Shown here one piece after another: positions 18,862-28,839 of a DNA stretch of 36,415 bases. The position numbers and the translations under genes are program-made. How positions within the stretch are numbered: the stretch's first letter is position 1; each line of letters begins with the position of its first letter. The notes under the pieces were generated by a model. That model made no database searches, had not been told where the DNA came from, and worked only from the letters and a program-made list of their open reading frames with translations. Source of the DNA: an uncultured Alphaproteobacteria bacterium. GTDB lineage: Bacteria; Pseudomonadota; Alphaproteobacteria; RF32; CAG-239. The DNA lies in NCBI GenBank assembly GCA_947167235.1, contig CAMVHF010000008.1:1-36415 (forward strand), given 5' to 3'.

Positions 18862-19644
18862 ATGATGAATTTGAAAAGTTATGTATTCGTCGCTGCCATT
18901 TTAATCCCGATGCAGGCGCACGCCGTCAAAAACATACCGATTACCCCGATGCAGGATTTTAACGGATTAAGCCGCACCGAAATTTTAGATAAACGCACCC
19001 AAGCCGTCAAAAATTCTATTTTCAATGATCTGCAACCGTCTTATTATCCAAACAGCTCTGTTTTTCAGATAGAAGACGGTTTACCTTGGATCAGTGCTTA
19101 TGAAATTACCTGCCACGGCAAGGGCGTGAAAGGTCTGTCTCGTGAAAGTTTTGCCATCTTGAACCCGCCTGTTATGTATTACCCGCTGATGGCTATGTAT
19201 AATTTTTCCGAAAATTACGGTTGTTCCGAAGTTGACTATTTGTTAGTTAATCGCCTGACATATAATGAATCGCAAAAACGCATTACCGCACACATTGATT
19301 ACACTTCTTTTTATAAAAAGAATAAATATTTTTACAACATACATTTATCCGACACCAACGCGCGCGATTTAGGTTATAATTATGTATTTGCTTCCAAAGC
19401 CGACAATATCAAGTTCAAATCGAATAATAATATCTCGACCGGTATTGTACCGACACGCGGTTTTTATCACCGCGGCGGCAGCTGCGGCGAACCGGAAGGA
19501 TGTAATAATTATTCGCCGTATCAACCGGAATTGGAATTTTACATTACGGCATTGCCGGCTGAAATAGAATTTAAGTTATGGAAATATCAACCTCTGAACA
19601 AAGAAGATAAAGCCGATATCGAATATCGCCTGATTTTTGATTAA
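18862..19644 (+). CDS. Hypothetical secreted protein
   Basis: Signal peptide MNLKSYVFVAAILIPMQAHA; TATAAT at about 18834; aaggag RBS; terminator downstream. Confidence 0.8.
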   Translation: MMNLKSYVFVAAILIPMQAHAVKNIPITPMQDFNGLSRTEILDKRTQAVKNSIFNDLQPSYYPNSSVFQIEDGLPWISAYEITCHGKGVKGLSRESFAILNPPVMYYPLMAMYNFSENYGCSEVDYLLVNRLTYNESQKRITAHIDYTSFYKKNKYFYNIHLSDTNARDLGYNYVFASKADNIKFKSNNNISTGIVPTRGFYHRGGSCGEPEGCNNYSPYQPELEFYITALPAEIEFKLWKYQPLNKEDKADIEYRLIFD

Positions 19645-19660
19645 TTTAATTATTCAACAT

Positions 19661-19689
19661 AAAAAATCCCCGACTTCGGGGATTTTTTT
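19661..19689 (+). terminator. Intrinsic terminator
   Basis: AAAAAATCCCCGA-CTT-CGGGGATTTTTTT. Confidence 0.85.
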
Positions 19690-19699
19690 GATAAATGAT

Positions 19700-20125
19700 T
19701 TACAAATTCGAAAGTTTTTTTCGCAACTCTTTTAAAGCATCAACAGCATCCGCCACCTGCGATAATACCGCTTTATTAAATTGCGGTGCCGACTGTGTTA
19801 TTTGAGGTTCAGCTGCTTCGGTAACTTTTTCTTCAAAGAAATCCTTTTGAATTTCACCGTTACCTAAAAGGTTTTTAAGCCCCTTTTCTTTGATATAACG
19901 CTGCGCACCTTCTATTGTATAGCGATTATCATACAATAAACTTTTGATGAGTTTCAAAATCTCAACATCATCCGGACGATAATAACGACGTCCGCCGGTT
20001 GCTTTCATCGGTCGAATTTGATTAAATTTGGTTTCCCAAAAGCGCAAAACATGCGTTGCAACCCCAAGCTCCTCAGCAACTTCGGCAATGGTCTTGAACG
20101 CAGATTTTGACTTATTGATAATCAT
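19700..20125 (-). CDS. MerR family transcriptional regulator
   Basis: [46 protein letters not shown]; directly downstream of ihfA. Confidence 0.93.
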   Translation of the reverse strand: MIINKSKSAFKTIAEVAEELGVATHVLRFWETKFNQIRPMKATGGRRYYRPDDVEILKLIKSLLYDNRYTIEGAQRYIKEKGLKNLLGNGEIQKDFFEEKVTEAAEPQITQSAPQFNKAVLSQVADAVDALKELRKKLSNL

Positions 20126-20142
20126 TCGTATCCTTTATGCTA

Positions 20143-20433
20143 TTATTGTTCGCCGTTAACAGCTTTTCTCAACAACTGTGAAGGCTTAAACGAAATAACC
20201 GTACGCGGTGTAATTGTGGCTTCTTTACCGGTTTTCGGATTACGTCCGATACGTTCATTTTTCTTGCGTAAGCTGAATGTACCGAACGAAGATATTTTAA
20301 CATCATGACCGCTTGCAAGTTCTTTCTTGATTTCTTCGATTATCATATCCAAGATATCGCCGGAATCTTTGCGTGACAATCCGATTTCTTCATAAATCGC
20401 CTCAGTAATACTAACACGAGTAACAGTTTTCAT
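20143..20433 (-). CDS. ihfA: Integration host factor subunit alpha
   Basis: 96 aa DNABII: SSFGTFSLRKKNERIGRNPKTGKEATITPRTVISFKPSQLLRKAVNG. Confidence 0.94.
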   Translation of the reverse strand: MKTVTRVSITEAIYEEIGLSRKDSGDILDMIIEEIKKELASGHDVKISSFGTFSLRKKNERIGRNPKTGKEATITPRTVISFKPSQLLRKAVNGEQ

Positions 20434-20522
20434 TTTTCCCTTCCTGATAAAATTAACAATTGCTTAAACATAACCCGTTCGAAGAGAAAACAAAACCCTT
20501 TTAATAAAGAAATTCACAAGTT

Positions 20523-20571
20523 TTTAAAAAAACAACGGGTGATTTCTTCTTTATGAAGATATCACCCGACG
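20523..20571 (-). terminator. Intrinsic terminator for the 20585-21058 minus gene
   Basis: CGGGTGAT..TCTTC/GAAGA..ATCACCCG stem followed on the minus strand by GTTGTTTTTTT. Confidence 0.8.
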
Positions 20572-20584
20572 GATAACATCGTCG

Positions 20585-21058
20585 CTAAGACAGCTTAATG
20601 GCAATCTCGGCGACAAGATTTTGGAACAGTTCCTTATGCTCTTCCGGCCACATAACTTTGTTAAAGTCATATTTCTCCTGATAGCAACGGAACACTTCAG
20701 CGACCTTCTTATTGTCGATATCAGTCTTAAGATATGCGACCATGGCCATCAGTGCAGACATCTGCAGCGGAGCGTCATTGATCAGCACCAGAATCTTGTT
20801 CCAGTTACGGCTCAAAACAACTTCGGCCTCATACTGCTCGACATACTGTGTAAGCTTGGCCGTACTGCCTGTAAAACCGCCGCGCTGCAAAATCACTCGA
20901 ATGACTTCACAAACGTACGGAACGTGGGGAGCCATAGCCTCCAAAGTAAATTGCGTCGAAGGCGTAATGTCTTCATACAGAGCTGCCTCTTTGGCACCGC
21001 AAAGATTACCGGCATTAATACATCCGATAAGCTTAGATGAAAAATGATTTCTTTTCAT
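20585..21058 (-). CDS. Hypothetical protein (157 aa)
   Basis: Own terminator; no family recognised. Confidence 0.7.
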   Translation of the reverse strand: MKRNHFSSKLIGCINAGNLCGAKEAALYEDITPSTQFTLEAMAPHVPYVCEVIRVILQRGGFTGSTAKLTQYVEQYEAEVVLSRNWNKILVLINDAPLQMSALMAMVAYLKTDIDNKKVAEVFRCYQEKYDFNKVMWPEEHKELFQNLVAEIAIKLS

Positions 21059-21157
21059 AAGGCTGAGTATTTAATTATTAGAAGAATGGATATCTCAATG
21101 ATTTTTAAGTGCTGATATGGTAACATACCGCAACTGTAAAATCAATACAAAAAATGC

Positions 21158-21186
21158 TTGTCAAACAAGATGTTATTATTTATGAT
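21158..21186 (+). promoter_or_regulatory. sigma70-type promoter upstream of SemiSWEET gene
   Basis: TTGTCA (21158-21163), 17 nt, TATGAT (21181-21186). Confidence 0.65.
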
Positions 21187-21213
21187 TGAGCATAAATAAT
21201 AAGGAGATTAAAA

Positions 21214-21474
21214 ATGAATATTATCGGAGAATTATTCGGCTACATTGCCGGCATCTGCACGGCAATATGTTTTTTACCGCAAACATTACAAACCATTCGC
21301 ACCAAAAATGTCGACGGTTTGTCATTGCTTAGTTACATAATTTACTGTACCGGTTTAATTTCGTGGATTCTGTACGGTTTATACATCCATTCTCTGCAGA
21401 TGCTTATATTCAACGGTATCGGTCTTGTTTTCGGCGGCATCATTTTGTATATGATCATCCGTCGTCAAAAATAA
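21214..21474 (+). CDS. SemiSWEET-type sugar transporter (PQ-loop/MtN3 family)
   Basis: 86 aa, 3 TM; CFLPQTLQTIRTKNVDGLSLLSYIIY motif. Confidence 0.9.
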   Translation: MNIIGELFGYIAGICTAICFLPQTLQTIRTKNVDGLSLLSYIIYCTGLISWILYGLYIHSLQMLIFNGIGLVFGGIILYMIIRRQK

Positions 21475-21490
21475 AGCCGGTACGCTAGCA

Positions 21491-22606
21491 TTAATCCAAA
21501 ACGTAAGTTCTCTTAAATCTGGTATTTTTACCGATTCTCGAAACGATTTCGTAGCTGATCGTGCCGGCATCACGGGCGATATCATCAAGTGTATAGACAT
21601 CATTAATCATATCGGCAAACATACCGACTTTTAACCCTTCGATACCGGTAACATCGCAAATAATATTATCCATGGAAATACGGCCGACAATACGCGCCTC
21701 ACACATTTTTCCGCCAACGCTGAAAAATACCCGACCGACATTGGAAAGCGAGCGCGGTATGCCGTCGCCGTAACCGATGGATATAATGGCAAGCCGTCTT
21801 TGCGCCGGTGCCCGATAGGTTGCCGAATAGCCGACAAATTCTCCCTTTGCCAAATCGGCAATTTGCAAAATCGGCGCTTTAACCGTCACCACATTTTTCA
21901 TCTGATTCGGACGATACGGTGCCGTATTGATACCATAAACGGCCGCTCCCAAACGTACCATATCAAAAGCATAATCCGCCCCCAAAAACGCACCGTCGGA
22001 AGCCGACAGACATGCCGGAACGTCAGCAAAATACTTCTCGCGAATTTTTTTGAAATTATCCAACTGATGCTGATTCATAAAATGGTCTTTTTCATCGGCA
22101 CATGCCAAATGGCTCATAACCATCGAAAATGACTTACGATCTGCCCGAGCCATATCGGCTAATTCATTCTCGCGAAAGCCTAATCTGTTCAATCCGGTTT
22201 CAACATGAATGACCGGTGCAACACCTTCGATTTTATGAGCCTTCCAGTAGGCCAGCATTTCCGGCGAACTGATAACCGGTATCAATTTATATTGCTCAAA
22301 CAATTCTATACTGTCTGCACCGATTCCCTGTAAAACGCGGATATCGGCATCCGGAAGCGCCATAGCAATCTTTTGTCCTTCTACGGCATGAGCCACCCAA
22401 AAGTCACGACAACCGGCTTTTTCATACAAAGCCCTGGCAACCATTACAGCCCCCAAACCGTAAGCATCGTCTTTAATAACCGCCGACGGCTTTGCCGGTG
22501 CAATAATCTGACAAAGTTGCTTGTAATTATCAACTAAACGGTTTAAATTAATTTCCAATACAGGTTGCGTAAAAACATCTGCCGCGGATTTTTTAAAAAT
22601 GCTCAT
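21491..22606 (-). CDS. alr: Alanine racemase
   Basis: VIKDDAYGLGAVMVARAL PLP-lysine motif, HVETGLNRLGF, VRLGAAVYGINTAP, ISIGYGDGIPR, VGRISMDNI. Confidence 0.95.
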   Translation of the reverse strand: MSIFKKSAADVFTQPVLEINLNRLVDNYKQLCQIIAPAKPSAVIKDDAYGLGAVMVARALYEKAGCRDFWVAHAVEGQKIAMALPDADIRVLQGIGADSIELFEQYKLIPVISSPEMLAYWKAHKIEGVAPVIHVETGLNRLGFRENELADMARADRKSFSMVMSHLACADEKDHFMNQHQLDNFKKIREKYFADVPACLSASDGAFLGADYAFDMVRLGAAVYGINTAPYRPNQMKNVVTVKAPILQIADLAKGEFVGYSATYRAPAQRRLAIISIGYGDGIPRSLSNVGRVFFSVGGKMCEARIVGRISMDNIICDVTGIEGLKVGMFADMINDVYTLDDIARDAGTISYEIVSRIGKNTRFKRTYVLD

Positions 22607-22639
22607 GAGCTTGCCTCCGAAATCTAAAGGAATTTATTA

Positions 22640-23377
22640 ATGGAATTTATCGATTCACACATTCATTTACAAGACTATAAAACCAAAGATATTAATAATG
22701 TCATAAAAAATGCGATTTTAAACGGTGTTACAAAATTCATCAATGTTTCGGCACACCCGAGCGACTGGAATACAATAGATATCATAGCATCTGAGCATTC
22801 GCCAATCATACCGGCTTACGGTATTCATCCGTGGTATATTAACGATGCGCCGGCAAATTGGCTGACCGAATTGGAACACCGCCTGCAAAGAAATCCGCAA
22901 GCTTTTGTCGGTGAATGCGGTATTGATCGGATAAAAAACACCGATACCGATGCTCAAATCAAAATCTTAATACCGCAAATCGAGTTGGCACAAAAATATC
23001 ATCGCCCGCTGATTATCCATTCGGTCAAAGCAGATTCGGTAATGCAAAAACTGTTTTCTTTATTACCCCAAAAAACAATTTTTCACTCATTTACCGGTTC
23101 CGCCGAATGGGGAAAAAACATTCAAAAGCACGGATTCTATCTCGGCTTGAATTTTTCTGTTTTACGCAAAAAAAACAGAGTTGAAATTTTACAAAATACG
23201 GATATAAATCAAATATTGTTGGAAACAGATGGTCCGTACCAAAATATCGACAACAGCGAAACTCTGCCGGAAAACTTACCTTTGTTGGCAGCACAGATTG
23301 CCCCGATATTTAACTTGTCAACCGAAACATTTATACTTAAAATAATGCAAAATTGGGCAAATTTCATAGGAGAATAA
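22640..23377 (+). CDS. TatD family hydrolase
   Basis: FIDSHIHLQ, GIHPWYIN, FVGECGIDR, PLIIHSVKA, HSFTGSAEW, LLETDGPY. Confidence 0.92.
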   Translation: MEFIDSHIHLQDYKTKDINNVIKNAILNGVTKFINVSAHPSDWNTIDIIASEHSPIIPAYGIHPWYINDAPANWLTELEHRLQRNPQAFVGECGIDRIKNTDTDAQIKILIPQIELAQKYHRPLIIHSVKADSVMQKLFSLLPQKTIFHSFTGSAEWGKNIQKHGFYLGLNFSVLRKKNRVEILQNTDINQILLETDGPYQNIDNSETLPENLPLLAAQIAPIFNLSTETFILKIMQNWANFIGE

Positions 23378-23378
23378 A

Positions 23379-24566
23379 ATGACCTCAGCACCTAAATCTT
23401 TACGTTTACAAATCGCCCTTCTCGGACGTGTCAATGCCGGAAAATCCAGTTTTTTGAACTTAGTGACGGGGCAGGATTTTGCCATCACTTCCGATATTGC
23501 CGGCACCACCACCGACGTTGTTGAAAAAGCCCAAGAACTGCAACCGCTCGGTCCGGTTTTGTGGATTGATACGGCCGGTTTCGGCGATGCTTCGGAACTT
23601 TCCGATAAACGCTTGGAAAGAACCGTAAAAACTTTTGACCGTGCCGATGTTATTATGCTTATCTGTCAGGGAGACAAAATCGGCTTGGAAGAACAACAAA
23701 TTATATCCATGGCTAATGAGCGCAACATTCCGCTTATCAAAATTTATAATCAGGCCGATAAATATAGTATCAGCGCAACCGACGGAATTATCGTCAATTC
23801 GACCGATAAAAATTCTCGCAACCGCGTTCTTAATCAAATCAAAGCCGAGTTGATTAAAGTATGCCCCGATGAATTTATCAACAATCCACCTTTGCTCGGT
23901 GATTTGGCACCTGCACACAGCACGGTAATGATGATTATTCCGATTGATTACGGCGCACCGAAAGGTCGTCTGATTATGCCGCAGGTTCAGGCTATTCGCG
24001 ATTGCTTGGATCATGAGCAGAATATTCTGGTGGTTAAAGAAAATGATTACCTTGCCGCGTTGGATAATTTCAAAAATCCGCCGGCACTGGTTGTGTGTGA
24101 TTCGCAAATTGTCGACCGTATGGTCGCCGAAACTCCCAAAAATATCAAATGCACCACATTTTCGATTTTGATGGCTCGTTTCAAGGGGGATTTATTGAAA
24201 ATGGTTAAAGGTGCGGAAATGATTAACAAACTGCAAGACGGCGATAAAGTATTAATTGCCGAATCATGTACGCACCATGCCACCGAAGATGATATCGGTA
24301 AGGTTAAAATTCCGAATTGGCTGAAGAAGAAAACGCAAAAAGATTTACAAATAGACCATGTTTCCGGTTGCGACTTCGGTACACATCTTGAAGATTATAA
24401 ACTGGTCATTCAGTGCGGCGGTTGCACCATCAACCGACGTGAAATTCTATCGCGCATTTATAAATGCGAACAAGCCGGTGTTGCCATCACCAACTACGGT
24501 GTTTGCATCTCCGAATTAAAAGGTGTTTTATCTCGCGTGATAGAACCGTTTGATTTAAAATTTTAA
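23379..24566 (+). CDS. hydF: [FeFe] hydrogenase H-cluster maturation GTPase HydF
   Basis: GTPase motifs GRVNAGKSS, DIAGTTTD, DTAGFGD; C-terminal CTHH..(45 aa)..QCGGC Fe-S motif, NYGVCISELKGVLSRVIEPF. Confidence 0.95.
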   Translation: MTSAPKSLRLQIALLGRVNAGKSSFLNLVTGQDFAITSDIAGTTTDVVEKAQELQPLGPVLWIDTAGFGDASELSDKRLERTVKTFDRADVIMLICQGDKIGLEEQQIISMANERNIPLIKIYNQADKYSISATDGIIVNSTDKNSRNRVLNQIKAELIKVCPDEFINNPPLLGDLAPAHSTVMMIIPIDYGAPKGRLIMPQVQAIRDCLDHEQNILVVKENDYLAALDNFKNPPALVVCDSQIVDRMVAETPKNIKCTTFSILMARFKGDLLKMVKGAEMINKLQDGDKVLIAESCTHHATEDDIGKVKIPNWLKKKTQKDLQIDHVSGCDFGTHLEDYKLVIQCGGCTINRREILSRIYKCEQAGVAITNYGVCISELKGVLSRVIEPFDLKF

Positions 24567-24588
24567 GTATAACCGAACCAGAGGAACC

Positions 24589-25590
24589 ATGTTTAACAAA
24601 AGCAACATCATTCTTATTTTAGCGTCCGTATCGCTGATTTTCACCGGATACATCGGATATCTGCAATACAAGAAATATTATCCGAAAGTTTCGGTTATTT
24701 TAACAACTTACAATGCCGAAAAATACGTTGATAGCGTTATTCCGATGTTTTTGCAATCCGAACTTGATGATTTTGAACTGGTAGTCATTGACGATCAATC
24801 GTCAGATAAAACTTGGAACATGTTGCAAGAATGGAAAAAAGAAGACGGAAGAATTCGGATTTATCGCAATGCGAAAAATTTAGGAATTTGCGGCAACCGC
24901 AACCGTGGCTTAGAGCTGGCACGCGGCAAATATATTGCGATGATGGATCCGGATGATATATCTCTGCCACGACGCTTAAAAGTATCGGCCAAATATCTCG
25001 ATGCACACCCCGAAACGGATGTTGTTGATGTCGATACAATTCTGAAATTAGATTATGAAAGAGGGATTAAAAACAAGCGCGCCCACGTTTTCGATTATGT
25101 CTTAAGTCGCTTAAATAAAAGCACAGATGTTTATACCGAGGCTGAAAAAGATGAAAACATCAAACTCGGCTTATTATTTTCACTCGCCGTTCCGACACAC
25201 TCGGCCTCAATGATGCGTAAAGAATTTCTTGATAAACACAATATACATTACAACAAAAACGTTATTGCCGATGATTATTACTTGTACCTCGACATGGTTA
25301 AAGCCGGCGCCAAATTTCATCATATACCGGAAATTTTAGCCATCTACAATGATACCCCGCATCACAGCGATACTTTTAATCAAAGACAATATGATGAAAC
25401 GCAGGCAGCAAAACGCGAACTCTATAATTGGGTCGGTTTGGATTACTCATTATATGAACCGTTGGAAAAAGATTTATCCGAACAACAATTTGTTTGTTTG
25501 TTACTAAAAGATTTAATTCCGGTCAACCAAAAATCGCACCGGTTTTCTGAGGCTTTGTTACAAAAGGATTATCACTTATTATGTGAATAA
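24589..25590 (+). CDS. Membrane-anchored family 2 glycosyltransferase
   Basis: N-terminal TM; VSVILTTYNAEKYVDSVI, VVIDDQSSDKTW, GNRNRGLELARGKYIAMMDPDDISLPRRL. Confidence 0.9.
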   Translation: MFNKSNIILILASVSLIFTGYIGYLQYKKYYPKVSVILTTYNAEKYVDSVIPMFLQSELDDFELVVIDDQSSDKTWNMLQEWKKEDGRIRIYRNAKNLGICGNRNRGLELARGKYIAMMDPDDISLPRRLKVSAKYLDAHPETDVVDVDTILKLDYERGIKNKRAHVFDYVLSRLNKSTDVYTEAEKDENIKLGLLFSLAVPTHSASMMRKEFLDKHNIHYNKNVIADDYYLYLDMVKAGAKFHHIPEILAIYNDTPHHSDTFNQRQYDETQAAKRELYNWVGLDYSLYEPLEKDLSEQQFVCLLLKDLIPVNQKSHRFSEALLQKDYHLLCE

Positions 25591-25707
25591 AACCGCTTCA
25601 ACAAGATTTTGCATCACAAGATATTTTCAGGTGTTTGGTATGCGATTAAAATGAAATGTTATAAACATATTTCCAAAACAATATTCTTTTACTTAAGATT
25701 AATACGC

Positions 25708-25742
25708 AAAAAAGAAGGCAGTTTACACTGCCTTCTTTTTTT
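25708..25742. terminator. Bidirectional terminator
   Basis: AAAAAAGAAGGCAGT / ACTGCCTTCTTTTTT, 15-bp perfect stem between convergent genes. Confidence 0.88.
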
Positions 25743-25769
25743 CAGAAAATCATCTGCTAAACCGCCGGA

Positions 25770-26150
25770 TTACATCGGACGAGATGAAACCAAACGCGGA
25801 TCACCGCAGTTTCCGCTTTCACAAGCTTCTGCTCTGTTATACGGACGGGTTTCAAAAGATGTTGTTTCAAATGTACGCGGTTCATATACTGTACGGTATG
25901 TTGTGTTCTTGTAAACAACTTTTACCGGTGTTCTTACAGTATATTCTCTGGCTTGGCAACCACCGCAGGCAGGAGCCATCGGAGCCGGTTGATATCTGAC
26001 TTGCGGAGCCGGTGCTGGTTTTACCAATGTATCACTGCAGCCATCTTCTCCGGCATATTGATAGTTTGCTCCGTCTGTACCTTCATTGCTGGCGCAAGCC
26101 GATAAACCGGCAATTAAAACCAACGCAAAGATATAATATAAATTTTTCAT
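25770..26150 (-). CDS. Hypothetical lipoprotein
   Basis: MKNLYYIFALVLIAGLSACASNEG lipobox; aggag RBS upstream. Confidence 0.85.
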   Translation of the reverse strand: MKNLYYIFALVLIAGLSACASNEGTDGANYQYAGEDGCSDTLVKPAPAPQVRYQPAPMAPACGGCQAREYTVRTPVKVVYKNTTYRTVYEPRTFETTSFETRPYNRAEACESGNCGDPRLVSSRPM

Positions 26151-26440
26151 AAAATCCTCCAGTTAATTTTCTGAAAATTGGAATATTCATAACTCTGAGA
26201 TTATTATTAACAGAAAATTAATCATTTGTTAAGTATTTTTTTACTTTTTGTTAAAAAATATACAAAAAAGCCTTAAAAACCACATTTTTAGACATAATTT
26301 ATTTTAACGGCTTTACAAGTGCCTTTTAGCGAAATATTTTTCATAAATTACTAACATATTGATTTTACAAGATATTATTTTAAAATCCCGATTCGCAATA
26401 TTTTTAAGAAAAATCTAAAAACCGTCAACAGTAAAATCTG

Positions 26441-26941
26441 TTAATTTTCTAATTGTTTAAGCTCATCTTCCGTCAAGGCAATCTGATTATCGTCAACCAC
26501 CGTAAATCCTTTAACGGCTTTACCGTTTTCATAAGTAATTTCAACAATCAGCTCTCCGTTCTCATCATAAGTTTTTTGCGCACCGTGCAGCACGCCGTTT
26601 ACATAAACCAATTCGTTATGAACCTGCCCGTCCGGATAATAATTATATAAGATACCATCGGTTATACCGTCTTTAAAAGTGGTTTGATTAACCAAAACGC
26701 CGTCTTCGCCGTAAAACTTACCTACCCCGTTCGGCAAACCGTTTTTACTTTCGATTTCCATCCGAACGGCCCCGTTCGGATAATAGATTTTGTACAAACC
26801 GTTAATCGGCTTTTCGTGCATATCATAAACCACACCGTTAACGACACTGGTATTATTTTCGTTATAAACCAAAACCTGTTCCGATTCTCCGCATGCCGTA
26901 ATCGCCAACAAAATAAACAATGCCGATAAGCCGATTTTCAT
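26441..26941 (-). CDS. MORN-repeat (YwqK-like) lipoprotein
   Basis: Lipobox ITAC; repeats GLYKIYYPNGAVRMEIESKNGLPNGVGKFYGEDG, GILYNYYPDGQVHNELVYVNGVLHG; TTGACA-17-TAAAAT on the minus strand. Confidence 0.85.
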   Translation of the reverse strand: MKIGLSALFILLAITACGESEQVLVYNENNTSVVNGVVYDMHEKPINGLYKIYYPNGAVRMEIESKNGLPNGVGKFYGEDGVLVNQTTFKDGITDGILYNYYPDGQVHNELVYVNGVLHGAQKTYDENGELIVEITYENGKAVKGFTVVDDNQIALTEDELKQLEN

Positions 26942-27162
26942 AAGATTCTCCTTTAACTCACTCGGTCATTTTAATAAAATCGAAACTCAATGTCAAATAC
27001 GAATAAATTTGACTCACAATTTGCAAAAAACCGCTGTAAGCGTATTATTTTGGGGATTTGATACGTTTTTTTGTTTGACATTAAAAAAACAAATAGACTA
27101 CTATAACAGGCGAGAAGATAATTCTCATATTACAATATAACCTATATATAAGGAATAACAAA

Positions 27163-27444
27163 ATGAATAAAAGTGAATTGATTGACAGCATTGCTAAAAC
27201 ATCAGGTTTAACAAAAACTGATTCTGCTAAAGCTTTAGATGCATTTGTTTCTTCTGTATGCAGTGCATTAAAATCCGGCGATGACATTCGTTTAGTTGGT
27301 TTCGGTACTTTCTCTACATCTAAGAGAGCTGCGACCACAGCTATTAATCCGCGTACACGTCAACCGGTAAAAGTTGCTGCTCGCAAAGTTGCTAAATTCA
27401 AAGCTGGTAAAACTCTTCAAAGTGTTGTAAACAGCAAGAAATAA
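27163..27444 (+). CDS. hup: DNA-binding protein HU
   Basis: MNKSELIDSIAKTSGLTKTDSAKALDAF..GFGTFSTSKRAATTAINPRTRQPVKVAARKVAKFKAGKTL; RBS aaggaa. Confidence 0.95.
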   Translation: MNKSELIDSIAKTSGLTKTDSAKALDAFVSSVCSALKSGDDIRLVGFGTFSTSKRAATTAINPRTRQPVKVAARKVAKFKAGKTLQSVVNSKK

Positions 27445-27516
27445 TTTTTTCTTATATTAAAATAAGGCGGGATAATTTCCTGCCTTATTTTTTTATTTTG
27501 AATATAATACTACCGG

Positions 27517-28569
27517 TTATCCGTTTACAAAATATTTCAAAGCCTTATCTAAACTTTTACCGACTTGTTCCAAAGTATATTTTTCAATACATAAATCATA
27601 CCCGCTGCGGGCAACCTCTTGCGTTTGCGAAAAATTACCCAAAGCCTCGGAAATTTTTTGAGCCATTTCTTGAGGATTATTAATCGGGAAAAGATATGCA
27701 CTTTGCGTATTTGTTGCAAAGATTTCCGCCGGACCTTCAGCCAAAGATGCCACAACAGGCTTAGAATGAATCATTGCTTCCAGCAAAACAATTCCAAACG
27801 GTTCAAAACGGGAAGGCAAAACAAAAATATCGATTCCGTTAAAGAAAGCATCCTTATCGTTTACCCAACCGCAAAACGTCACATCATCTTGCAAACCTAA
27901 CTCTTTAACCATTTTTTGCATTGTTATAAATTCATCAGGATAACTCTTTTGCTGACCTCCGCCGATAACTGCCTTAAATGATATATTTTTTTGTTTTAAT
28001 ATACCGAGCGCCTCAATAAAATCGGTAAAACCTTTCATCGGATCAAATCTGCCCATTGTTCCGATAATCGGCGGCGTCCTAAATTCTTCTTGCCGCTGAA
28101 ACGGAATTACCTTCGCAATCAAATTCGGAATAACGAAAATTCTATCATCAGGAAATCCCTTATCTGCAAAAAGTTTTTTTTGATAATTCGTAATTGTAAA
28201 TATTCCGTCGCATTTATCAACAAGCTTAAACTTAGGATTATGTGATACTCCTATGATTTTAACATGCAAAAGTCGTGCCAAAATCTTAAATATAGGTATT
28301 GCTTTTTTATTATGCACAATAATCACATCGGGATTGAAACGACGTAATTTTGCATAAAGTGTTATTAATAAAAAGTAATTATAATGGATAAAGTGTGTTT
28401 TAACAACATTTTCAATATTCTGACGAGCTAAAAAAGGCTCAATCTTAGCATTTTGATTAATAACGGCACACACCGTATGTCCATATAAAGTCAGCGCTTG
28501 ATTGTAATCTAAAAATGCCTGTTCTATACCGCCCAATTCGCGACCGATCATTACATTAACAACTCTCAT
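27517..28569 (-). CDS. Family 4 glycosyltransferase
   Basis: MRVVNVMIGRELGGIEQAFLDYNQAL, GTMGRFDPMKGFTDFIEAL, FVLPSRFEPFGIVLLEAMIHSKPVVAS. Confidence 0.9.
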   Translation of the reverse strand: MRVVNVMIGRELGGIEQAFLDYNQALTLYGHTVCAVINQNAKIEPFLARQNIENVVKTHFIHYNYFLLITLYAKLRRFNPDVIIVHNKKAIPIFKILARLLHVKIIGVSHNPKFKLVDKCDGIFTITNYQKKLFADKGFPDDRIFVIPNLIAKVIPFQRQEEFRTPPIIGTMGRFDPMKGFTDFIEALGILKQKNISFKAVIGGGQQKSYPDEFITMQKMVKELGLQDDVTFCGWVNDKDAFFNGIDIFVLPSRFEPFGIVLLEAMIHSKPVVASLAEGPAEIFATNTQSAYLFPINNPQEMAQKISEALGNFSQTQEVARSGYDLCIEKYTLEQVGKSLDKALKYFVNG

Positions 28570-28839
28570 ACTTTTTATCTTCCAGTTTTCCGGCATTTGT
28601 ACACTACAGCAAAAACATAACATACCATTGCGCACATTTCACACTAAATCCAGAATATTATTAAATCATCAAATGTCAATATTTATATAAGCAGTGTACA
28701 ATTTCACCGCTACGCCTTTAACTCTTAACTCCTTTTTAAGAAAATTATTTTATTTTCAAATAAGCAAGTACATACTGTATCCTGAGCATTTTCGGTATGT
28801 ATGAATTAAATATAATGAATCTGTGAAAAGGAAGGATTT

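Noticed and set aside
23460-24107. 215-aa minus ORF
   Set aside because: Antisense to hydF; shadow ORF
25609-25914. 101-aa plus ORF
   Set aside because: Runs through a strong terminator and is antisense to a lipoprotein with a clear lipobox
26441-26941. Toxin-antitoxin system from the YwqK-like MORN protein
   Set aside because: It is a lipoprotein with MORN repeats and no adjacent toxin; the annotation of this family as antitoxin is weak
27081-27338. 85-aa minus ORF
   Set aside because: Antisense to HU and its promoter
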